DNA from: Delphinus delphis
Taxonomy: Eukaryota; Chordata; Mammalia; Artiodactyla; Delphinidae
Assembly: GCF_949987515.2 (NCBI RefSeq)
Contig: NC_082697.1
Span: 24,001,730-24,065,729 of the forward strand
Reading direction: 5' to 3'
DNA: 64,000 nt
The notes beneath the pieces were generated by a model that saw nothing but the letters and a program-made list of their open reading frames with translations, had not been told where the DNA came from and did not search any database. The translations under genes were made by a program, and so were the position numbers. Of this stretch, positions 25,601-37,200 are shown piece after piece (position 1 is the stretch's first letter; the number at the start of each line of letters is the position of its first letter).

Positions 25601-27887
25601 ATAAGCAGTGAGGTCAAAATAACCCAGTCACTCTGACTCCACTGCCTTCAAGGAGGTTACTGTGTAATAAGTAGGGTAGGTTAGACAAGTACACTGTGTT
25701 TCAGGTGTTGAATTCCCTGAAACAGGGGACAGGGAAAGGACTGTGGGAGACCAGAGGCAGGAGAGATGACTGCTATCTGATGCATCAGGGATGGTCTTTT
25801 GGAAAAGATGGAACTACCTAAAGGCATATAATGGAGGAAGAAGATGTTTTCCTGCTGGTGCTAATAAAGAAGTGCCTGGTAAACGCATAGGATGCTCATT
25901 TAAGCAAAACCCTGCTAGACAAATGACAGAGATTTTCCTTTTTTAGAGGGCATTGCTGAGAGGTTGAGGAAGAGAGGAACATAATGGGGTGTATAGGTGA
26001 TATCTCAGAGTAAAGCAGTCTGCTCTCTAAAACTCAGGAATTCCTTTGGAGGAGAATGCATCCTTAATAGATATTTAAGACATATTGGAAGATTACTGTT
26101 TAAAAAAAATATGTCAAGAGGGAAGAGATATTCTAAGAATGAAAACAGTCTCTTCTGCATGAGAGGAAGAGGATTATTTTACTAAAATAGTTATAGCTGG
26201 AGGAAATATGAACCAGGCAATGTAATTTAGTTACGTTGATCCAAACAGGATTACTTCACAGTATGGAGTAGAAATAAAAATAGACTGAGTAAGTATCTTA
26301 TGCTCCAGACAACTGAGTTGTGTCCATGCCAACTCTATCTGTTTACCACGTTAGGGTGAGGATCCTGCTGCGCATGGAGACCTGTTAGCCTAAACAAGGC
26401 ATTCAGAATTCTCATAGACACTTAGCTTCTCCCTGTGGACATATACACCAGAAGCTCCTACATCTCATTTCTGTCCTTTGTATTTTTAACAGAACTCGAG
26501 GCAAATGCTGCCATAGTCTCTGGACAAAGGTAAGATGATCACTTCTGCAGACTTAGCATGAATATGGCGTAAGCCTCTTTGAAAGGTATCATCTTTCTCA
26601 ACCTTTAAACCTTTCCTCACCTTGTCCTTTTCCTTCACTCTTTGTACCAGTTTTTTTCCTGCTGAAGTAGGGAGCTGTCATGAGTACCAACCCCTCAGAG
26701 GTAACATTTCTTTTAACAAAACTTGGTGGCTAAGTTCCTGCCTTTTGTGGTGGTTTTGAAAATTGGATGACATAACATTTTCAGCACTCAGCATAGTGAG
26801 TAAATAATAAGCATTCAATATATAGGAGCTGTTGGGTCATATGGTAGTTCTATTTGTAGTTTTTTAAAGAACCTCCATACTGTTCTCCATAGTGGCTGTA
26901 TCAATTTACATTCCCACCAGCAGTGCAAGAATGTTCCCTTTTCTCCACACCCTCTCCAGCATTTATTGTCTCTAGATTTTTTGATGATGGCCATTCTGAC
27001 CATTGTGAGATGATACCTCATTGTAGTTTTGATTTGCATTTCTCTAATGATTAATGATGTTGAGCATTCTTTCATGTGTTTGTTGGCAATCTGTATATCT
27101 TCTTTGGAGAAATGTCTATTTAGGTCTTCTGCCCATTTTTGGATTGGGTTGTTTGTTTTTTTGTTATTGATCTGCATGAGCTGCTTGTAAATTTTGGAGA
27201 TTAATCCTTTGTCAGTCCCACTACTGGGCATATACCCTGAGAAAACCATAATTCAAAAAGAGTCATGTACCAAAATGTTCATTGCAGCTCTATTTATAAT
27301 AGCCAGGAGATGGAAGCAACCTAAGTGTCCATCATTGGATGAATGGATAAAGAAGATGTGGCACATATATACAATGGAATATTACTCAGCCATAAAAAGA
27401 AATGAAATTGAGTTATTTGTAGTGAGGTGGATGGACCTAGAGTCTGACCCAGAGTGAAGTAAGTCAGAAAGAGAAAAACAAATAACCGTATGCTAACACA
27501 TATATATGGACTCTAAGAAAAAAAAAAAAACGGTCATGAAGAACCTAGGGGTAAGATGGGAATAAAGACACAGACCTACTAGAGAATGGACTTGAGGACA
27601 TGGGGAGGGGGAAGGGTAAGCTGTGACAAAGTGAGAGAGTGGCATGGACCTATATACACTACTAAACGTAAGATAGATAGCTAGTGGGAAGCAGCCGCAT
27701 AGCACAGGGAGATCAGCTCAGTGCTTTGTGACCACCTAGAGGGGTGGGATAGGGAGGGTGGGAGGGAGGGAGATGCAAGAGGGGAGAGATATGGGAACAT
27801 GTCTATGCATAACTGATTCACTTTGTTATAAAGCAGAAACTAACACACCATTGTAAAGCAATTATACTCCAATAAAGATGTTAAAAA

Positions 27888-27942
<55 letters not shown>

Positions 27943-30900
27943 AGCTGTTGCCATCATTGTCATTAATAATAGTCCTTGCAACACCTTCTAAGTATAGCTG
28001 TTTGATCCTCAAGAGAAAGAATGGCAGATGGGGTCTGAGCGCAGAACCCATGCTTTTTCTTTTATACTGTGCTACCCCACATAACCTAACAAAATGAAAT
28101 ACAACTGTGGCTTCAACCTCATTAGCCCCATGGAGAGAAGTATTATCGTATTACAAAAGTCATTCCTTTTTTAATGTAGGACTGTACTAGATAACATTTT
28201 AAAGAATTTATCATACTTGTATATCAACTTGGGTTGTAAAACCGCTTCACAGTCATTTTCTCATTTAATTATCGTATCAACCCTGTAAGGTGGTTATAAT
28301 AGCCAACATTTATTTGAATGCTGTTCTATGCCATATATTGGGCTAAAAGCTCCCTAGATGTATTATCTCATTTAATTTTCACGGTATCTATTAGGAAAGG
28401 AAATTCTGTCTTACAGATGAGGAACCTAAAGCTCAGAGAGGTTAACTAAATTGCCCAAAGCCACAGATTCAGTAAATGGTGAAGCTGAGATTCACACCCA
28501 GGCCTTCTGCCTCCAGAGCTCTCACACTTAATGTATTATAGCAGACAAGATGGGGATTTATAGATCAAGAATCTGAAACAGAGAGAAAGTTAAATATCGT
28601 GGCCAATAAATACATAGGTAAGACTTGATCCTTGTTCTTCTGACTCCAAATTCATTGCTATTCCTACTACCTGTCTAGTTTTATTTGGATTGGGCTTACA
28701 TTTGAATTCATTTGCATATCTCAAAGTATACACCAACTATATGGCTAGAGAAAGAAGAGATAATCAGACCAAAAATATCTTGTTGGTGTTTGTTCGCTAA
28801 GTTACCTGATCATTGACCATATAAACACCAGGACAGTATTGCTGAGGCTTTTGTTTTGCCAGGAGAAAGAGGAACCTCCATTAGGAATCTTCTTCCTCAG
28901 AGGCTTTGACCATTTTCTGGGCTCCTAGCCAGAAAGCCATCCTTACCACCTCTAAAAAGATGTGTAAATCCCCCTGACTTGCAGTTCTACCCCAGCTCCA
29001 GTCTCACCTCTCCTTGACATGCCTTGGCTCGTGTGGGACAGTTGTTAGATGTAAAGCTAGGGTAATGAACAGTGTGGCCAAATTCCCAGGCATAGTGCCA
29101 CTAACAAAGGGTCCTCTGTCAGGAGTAAACGATGGAGGGGTAGGGACAGTTGACAATCAGGCCATGGTTAAGAAGCTTACAATGTATCGGAAGACACAAG
29201 ACCCTAAAAACATGCTGTACAGCCTGATGGGTGCTCTAGAATGCCAGACACAGACTGTGAACCCAAAAGACAAAAGAGACAGCTCCACTTGGGGAGTAAG
29301 GTCATGGAAGACTTCCCAGAAGAGGCATCCCTGTGACCAGTTTTTTGTTTTGTTTTTGTTGCATTACTTTTGTTTCCATTCCATGTCTTACAAGTAAATT
29401 TAATTAACTCTTTTTTTTTAATGATTTTAACGTGAGTTTTTTGAACCATGAAAGTAGTAAAAGTTTACTGAGGGTAACTTGAAATTCAGATCAGAGAATT
29501 ACAAAGAAGAAAATTACCAGTTAGCCAATATTCCTACACCTCAGCAGTATTCACTGTGTATATTTTAGTTGTTCTTCTAGTCCTCTTCACAGAGTATATA
29601 CAGATAGAAATAGTTAAAACACTCCAGTGTTTTATATATATATACTATAGTGTTTATAGATCTAACACTGTGTATTAGATATATAGTATTATATACACAT
29701 ATATATATCTCACACCCATTCATTCATATGTGGTTAAATATATACTCAATATGTATTATAATAAAAATGAGAGTATACTATTCATAATGTTGGTAGCTGT
29801 TTTTTTCCCCCACAATAATATATTATGAACAGTTTTTATCATTAAATAACCTTCTGCAGCATGATTTTTTCATGACTCCATTTGGATGTGCTGTGGTTTA
29901 GTTAACTAATGTACTATCACTGTTAAGCATTTAGCTCTTCTATCTTCATTAATATAAATAAAATGCTTTGGCATCCTTGTGTGTAATTAGCTCTGTAAAA
30001 AGATTTGTTTCCTTAGGCACCTAAAAATGGAATTGCTGAGCCAGAGGATTACACCAGGGTGTCTCAGCCTCAGCGTTATTGACTGTTTGGATGAGATAAT
30101 TCTGTGTGGGGTGTGGGGCAGGGAGCCGTTTTATGCGTTATAGGATGTTTAGTGTCATCCCTGGCCTCTACCCAAAAGGTGCCAGTAGCATATCCTCCCA
30201 GTCATGACAATCAAAAATGTCTCCAGACATTGCTGAATGTTCCTAGGAGGCTAAATTGCCCCCTACTGAGAATCATTGGGTTGCACAATTTATACTCCAT
30301 TAGGAGTTTTTGTCCCTGTACCCTCAATAATACTGGATATTACCATTTTTTAATCTTCACATACTAAAAAAAGGGGATTGAGGTAGGAGCAATCAGTAGT
30401 ATACCCAGCAGTGTATTGTGAGTATATTCTCGTGTATATTCTATAATGTGACTTGTAATATGCCATTATCTAACTCTACTAGGCTCATAGTAAATGCCAG
30501 TGTATGTTGTTAATTTCCTAGATTTTTAGGTACTATTAATTTTTGAAGGGAAATATTTTTAGGAAAATGGGTGAGGAAGTTTGATGATTTTTGTTCCAAG
30601 TTCTTAATGTGTTTTACCACAATCTCACCAGCATTATACTTAAATATTTTATTTTTACTAATGTAACAAGCTGGACTCACTTTTAAATTGTCAGTAATAG
30701 TAGAGCATAATTGTCCTTATTGTCCCAGAGTGGAACATTGTCTCTCCAGAATGATTATGTAGTTCTTAATCTCCTGCCTTGTGAATGAAACTATTATCTT
30801 TATTTTTTGTGTGACTTGATTCCCTCACCTCCTTGGACTCTGTGCTTCTCTCTGTCAGCAGTGAGCCCAAAGAGATAACTGAGAAGTCCAAAACTCCAAG

Positions 30901-31190
30901 CCGAAGAAACTCCCGAACTGAAGAGCCAGCTGTGGCTTCTGAAAGTGTGGAAAATGGACATCGTAAGCGATCCTCTCGGCCTGCTTCAGCCTCCAGCTCT
31001 ACTAAAGGTTAGCTGTGGGCTGCAGAGGCTATTTCTGAGTCAAATAGAAGAATAGGGTTCTTATCACAGCAGCAGAGGACTTTGCCCTTCGTCTTTGCTT
31101 CTATTCCTCAAATTTTCAAGTTACTTTGACGTCTACTTGCTTGTTTGGTCCTTCCTTTATTTGTTAGTTCATTTAACTATGTGTTTTCTC

Positions 31191-31229
<39 letters not shown>

Positions 31230-34200
31230 GTGTACAACAGCAGCAAGAACATAACAGGGCAGATTGATTCATGATCACCGCTTCAGACAGGTCCTCAGTA
31301 TGGCCCCACCATCTTTCTGTGTTTTTGTGGTCAACTCTTTTTCCTACTCTCTACTCTTTTTAAACCTCTGGCTCCTATTTTATGTCCTGTTTTTCAGCAG
31401 AGACTCTCACCTCTTCAAAGAGAAAACAGAACTCCCTCAACTCTCACTACCAGGACATAAATCTACCAGTGTCCTCTTTTGCTCATACTATAATAGAGCA
31501 ACTGTCGCTCCTTAAGTCCAAGGCCAATTCCTTCACTTGTGCCTTTGATCCCATCTTCTCTGACCTTACAGAGAATCTTACACAACCAGTTTTCTCTTCT
31601 CTATTGACTGCTGTCTCTTTTTTGGATGAACTCTGCCCTTGGCTTCTCTGACCCAGAACTCTCAATAGTTTTCTGTCTACTTCTCTGGCTGTTCCTTCTC
31701 AGACTCTGTACACGTTACATTAGATATTGGTCTACTCAGACTTTAATCCTGAGTCACCTTTTCTCTTCAACTTCTATTTTTTCCCTAACTAATCTCATTC
31801 ATGCCTCCCTTCTTTAGTTATAACCTTTCGCAGATGACTCATAAACTTGTTTTCTAACACTATCTATGTAACACTATGTATTAGATATATAGTATATATA
31901 GTATATATAGAGAGATCTTAGACAACTCCACATACATCCTTAACAGGACTGCAAACTCAACATGTCTAAAAACAGACCTTTGATTTTTCACCCCTGATGT
32001 CAGGTCCTTTGCCGTTGTTCCCGTACTACCATCTATCTGTCCATTAGGCATGTCCTCCTTGACACCTCTCTCCTTCACCTTCACATCCATCACAAAAAGC
32101 TGCTGGTTTTATCTCAGATGATTCAAATTCATCCACTTTTCCCCATCTTCACTGCTACCTTGGCTTAAAACCCTTCAATGGTTTACCATTATAATTAGGA
32201 TTAAAGTCTAAAAGCATCAACATAGACCACAAGGTCCTATCTGGTTTGGCCCCTGTCAACTTCTTCCAGCCTCATTTGACTTCCCTTAGCAACATCCTCT
32301 CATCACATGCCATCCTCTCATCACAAGCCTGGGTATATGTGACACGTACTGTAGGGAGTATTCGTCTATCTTCCCTTTCTTCTCCTCATTAACTTCCCAC
32401 TCTTCCTACTTATCTTAGCTCAGTTGTCACTGCTATGAGGAATCATAGCACCATGTTCTTCTTCATAACACCACAGTTGTAAATTTAGGTCTATTTATGT
32501 GGTAGGTAATTAATATACATACTCTGTTAGGGCAGGAGATGTCTGGTTTTGCTCACCACTGTATCCCTGGTGCCTACTGTGGTGCCTAATACAAGAGGAG
32601 TACAATCAGTATTTATTAAATTAATAACTATCTATCAACTATTTATTTAAGTACTTACTACATGCTAGGCTCTAGGTAAATAATAGTGAAAAAACAGACA
32701 AAAGTCTCTGTCTTCCTCACATCGATTGTATGCTAGCCAGAAAGACTTTAATATTATATGCATTTATGATAGCAAAGTTATATGGTACTACAGGGGCATA
32801 TATTGGCTTGGCCAAAAAGTTTGTTCAGTTATGTCCGTAAAATGGCTCTAGTAGCATTTAGTTGTCTTTAACTTCATTCGAAACAATTTTGTTAGATTTT
32901 ATTGTGACAGCTGTCATATCAGCATGCATTTAAAAAAAAACTTACCAAGGGCTTCCCTGGTGGTGCAGTGGTGGAGAGTCCACCTGCGGATGCAGGGGAC
33001 ATGGGTTCGTGCCCCGGTCTGGGAAGATCCCACATGCCACGGAGTGGCTGGGCCCATGAGCCATGGCCGCTGAACCTGCACATCCAGAGCCTGTGCTCCG
33101 CAACAGGAGAGGCCACAACAGTGAGAGGCCCGCGTACAGCAAAAAAAAAAAAAAAAAAAAAAAAACTTACCCAAATTGGTGAATTTTTGTGTAGCCATTT
33201 TAATATTGAAGATGGAAGAAAAAAAGCAACATTTTCGGCATATTATGCTTTATTATTTCAAGAAAGGTAAAAACGCAACTGAAACGCAAAAAAAAAGATT
33301 CATGCAGTGTATGGAGAAGGTACTGTGACTGATCAAACGTGTCAAAAGTGGTTTGCAAAGTTACATGCTGAAGATTTCTCGATGGACGATGCTCCACGGT
33401 CAGGTAGATCAGTTGAAGTTGATAGCGATCAAATTGAGATGTTAATTGAGAACAATCAACGTTATACCACGCAGGAGATAGCCAACATACTCAAAAATAT
33501 CCAAATCACGTGTTGAAAATCATTTGCAGCAACTTGGTTATGTTCATCATTCTGATTTTTGTGTTCCACATTAAGTTGACCAAAAAAAACCCTTCTTGAC
33601 CATATTTCCACATGCGATTCTCTACTGATCTACTGATTTGTTTTTCAAAACAAATTGTGATGGACAATGAAAAGTGGATACTGTTCAATAATGTGGAATG
33701 GAAGAGACTGTGGGGCAAGCGAAATGAACCACCACTGACCACACCAGAGGCCGGTCTTCATCCAAAGAAGGTGATGTTGTGTACATGGTGGGGTTGGAAG
33801 GGAGTTCTCTATTAAGAGCTCCTTCTGGAAAACCAAACGATTAATTCCAGCAAGTACTGCTCCCAGTTAGACCAACTGAAAGCAGCACTTGATGAAAAGC
33901 ATCCAGAATTAGTCAACAGAAAACGCATAGTCGGGCTTCCCTGGTGGCGCAGTGGTTGAGAGTCCGCCTGCCGATGCAAGGGACACGGGTTCGTGCCCCG
34001 GTCCAGGAAGATCCCACATGCCGCAGAGCGGCTGGGCCCATGAGCCATGGCCGCTGAGCCTGCGCGTCCGGAGCCTGTGCTCCACAACGGGAGAGACCAC
34101 AACAGTGAGAGGCCCGCGTACCGCAAAAAAAAAAAAAAAAAATTAATGTAAAAAAATTTCAATTCCCTGGAATACTGTAAAAGGCACCTAGAACAACAGT

Positions 34201-37200
34201 TCTTTGCTCAAAAAGATAAAAAGTTTTGAGAAGATGCAATTATGAAGTTGCCTGAAAAATGGCAGAAGTTAGTGGAACAAAACAGTGAATACGTTGTTCA
34301 ATAAAGTTCTTCGTGAAAATGAAAAATGTGTCTTTTATTTTTACTTAAAGACCGAAGGAACTTTTTGGCCAACCCAATAGCCGGGATGCTTTGTTCCCCT
34401 GTCAAGTCAGTGAAGGCTTTCTGGAGAAAATGATGTTTAAGCTGAGACCTGAAGAATGAGGAAGCATTATCCAGGCAAAAGGTATAGCATGTGCAAAGAC
34501 CCAGGTCTGAGGGAGGGTATCATTCTCTCAGGAAATGAGCTGAGCTTGAGTAGCTTAGGCTAGGCAAGAGCTGGCATCCTGGCCAAGTGCCTGATATCAG
34601 CAGGGCTGCTACGAAACAGTCATGTACCATTAGGATACCAGCCTGAAGACCAGGGCAGGTTGTGGTGCACCAACACCAGACACTGACCTGAGAACTCAGC
34701 TGTTGTTGATAGGTCACATTTCTGGGTAGGAATTTCATAATGCCTCACAAGAGCTCCTGGGAGGAGGCCACAGGTCTGCAGATCATGCACAGGTAAAGAA
34801 GAGATGTAGAAGTCACCTTGCCTCAGCCTGCCAGAGAGGGGAGAGGATGGGAGGGGCCTTCTTTCCTCTCCAGACATACCATGTACACCACAGCCAGGGT
34901 CCTCTTTAGGTATCCCCACTTTGGATGTAGAAGTGGAACCAACAACTTTCTTCTCCCTCCCTGGGAATCATCTCCTAAGCAAAAACCTGTTTGGAAGGAA
35001 GCATAAAATGGAAGATTCCTGGAGTTCTATGAGAAAATCTGCTTCCCCTCAATTCTATGTATTCTTTTTCCTAAAGGATCAGGGTCTTCTAGGCTTTAGA
35101 ATATGGTATGTAGTTATCTTTAAAGCAGGGGGAAAAGTGCTGACCTTTAGAGATGTCATACACCAGCTTTTGGGGAATCTGACTTGAGCCCAGAGCCTCA
35201 GGATACTAAAGGTGTCATTTACAGTGCACCAGAAAGAATTAATCTAGCAGCTGGGACAGTTAAGAGATGCCCAGATTAGAGCCACTCTGTAGATAACTGC
35301 CAGCCAAGAAAAGATGGAAAGCTGGAACCTGTTTTAGAAGGGGGGTGGGGTGTATAGGCCGTACACATAAACTGGACATTGTCCCAAGGCGATGGCAGTC
35401 ATGTTGGAATGCCTGCCCCATCCATGCTTTGAGACTTAGCAACTGGCTTAGAAGAGGCCATAATGACTCTCAGGCTTTGTGATATTACATGGAGGGATTC
35501 TGGGTAAGTGTCTCCTAGAGGATGTCAGGGTTCTGGCCAGACCCCAGAAATCACAGTCATATCTAGATCTCCACATCAGCCTCAAGCCCTCAGTCTATCA
35601 GTCTTTAACTGTTCTAGGGTAAGTTACTTTTAAAATCAGAAATGAATGCTGTAGCTCTTGATTTTTAAGTGTTAGAGCTCTTGGATCCAAATTAAAGAAT
35701 TAATATGCATATTATTTGGCCTTCTGTGTTGTATCCAAAAATGAACCAAAGTCATAAAATAATTTCCTGTGATTGTATTTGAACCCATACCCAGGGAGTG
35801 TCATAAAATATCAAGCTGGCTTCTAAAATGTATGTGTCTCAGGACTTCCCTGGTGGCGCAGTGGTTAAGAATCTGCCTGCCAATGCAGGGCACATGGGGT
35901 TTGATCCCTGGTCCGGGAAGATCCCACATACTATAGAGCAACTAAGCCTGTGCACCACAACTACTGAGCCTGCGCTCTAGAGCCTGCGAGCCACAACTAC
36001 TGAAGCCCACGTGCCCTAGAGCCCATGCGCCGCAACTACTGAGCCCGCGTGTCGCAACTACTGAGCCCACGTGCCGCAACTACTGAAACCCGCGTGCCTA
36101 GAGCCCATGCTCCACAACAAGAGAAGCCACCGCAATGAGAAGCCCATGCACTGCAACAAAGAGTAGCCCCCGCTCACCACAACTAGAGAAAACCCGCTTG
36201 CAGCAATGAAGACCCAGTGCAGCCAATAAATAAATAAATAAATAGATAAATAAATGAAATGTATGTGTCTCGAACTTGTAGACATATATAGTGTTGGGTA
36301 CCTGAAACATCTTCCTGCAGCATCAGTACTTAAAGTTTTGAAGGGAAAAGAGGGTTTTGCCTTTTCGTACTCATAAGATTTTGGTCATGTATGCACAAAC
36401 AAAATCAGAAACAGTCTGCGTTTTTCATGAGAAAGCTGAGAAATATTATGAGCAGTTTAAAATGAGAAGTATTGGTACTTTTTGTATTGTTGAGAACCAG
36501 TAACATTAATCATTCTCCTGCTCTGAGAACGGAGTTTGTTTATATCATGCTAGCCAAGGCCTACTAGACTACCAGATTGGAGCAGGTGGGATGGATGATT
36601 TCTGGGCAAGTCCAGGGAGGCCCACTTGGTTGATAGGTCACTCTCTAATCTGTTGTTTTGTTTTTGGTTGGTTTGGTTCTCCCCACTGACCCCCACTGCC
36701 CTGCCACTTTTAATTACAGACACAAAAATTGGCTCCCACAAATCAGTGAACTTCTTTTTAAAATTGCACTTGATCAGATGTGTTGTTTATAAATAAGCAA
36801 ATGAGTACTGCTTCCTGATATGATGAGTTCCCTGTTAACACAGAAATGATTTTTCTAGTTTCCCTTGATATTCTTTAGTCTTCTGTTTATAGTAGTTTGA
36901 TGTTATATTTTCAACTGGGAGTAAGGATCAGTAGTTAAAAACATGAAGTTCAATGTACAAGTTTGAAACCTGGGAAAATATGCTAATAAGAGGGAGGTTC
37001 AGAGCACCCTGTAATCAGCAGCAGCTGTGGGTGTCCCTGGGGTGCCCTAAGATGCCTCTGACAGCAAAGTGGGGTGATAGCTCTGTCCTGTCCACAGCTA
37101 GAGACTTGAGAAGCAACAACCTAAAAAAAACAGAGTATACAGATATACTTAAAATGTAAGTGTTATTATTATAGAATAAGCATAATTAGATACATCTTAT

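Larger units (their letters stand above)
23605..26492 (+). other. NCOA6: NCOA6 intron with one SINE and one MIR
   Basis: Holds a CHR-type SINE at 24.47-24.62 kb and a MIR at 25.42-25.65 kb. The remainder shows nothing recognisable. Confidence 0.68.
26530..30858 (+). other. NCOA6: NCOA6 intron with inverted L1, MIR and hAT relics
   Basis: Contains the L1 at 26.8-27.95 kb, MIR at 28.3-28.5 kb, AT-rich simple sequence at 29.63-29.72 kb and a MER20-like element at 30.05-30.28 kb. The stretch 28.5-29.6 kb shows no recognised element. Confidence 0.68.
32803..34377 (+). mobile_element. Mariner DNA transposon, dead, with two nested CHR-2 SINEs
   Basis: The ends are inverted: TTGGCTTGGCCAAAAAGTTT at 32803 and, complementary, AACTTTTTGGCCAACCCAA ending at 34377, flanked by TA on both sides (32801-32802, 34378-34379). 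Between them lies a mariner-type transposase relic: [17 protein letters not shown], a helix-turn-helix region with [12 protein letters not shown], and the C-terminal [13 protein letters not shown]. Two SINEs (about 32948-33165 and 33933-34141) split it. The first two catalytic aspartates are replaced (MDNEKW for the usual GDEKW, WWGWKG for WWDWKG), the frame has stops, and the segment with the third aspartate is absent. No active transposase. Confidence 0.92.

Noticed and set aside
33933..34141. tRNA gene suggested by A- and B-box-like sequence in the SINE heads
   Set aside because: These are tRNA-derived SINE heads followed by SINE bodies; no intact cloverleaf with paired acceptor stem was seen in any copy.
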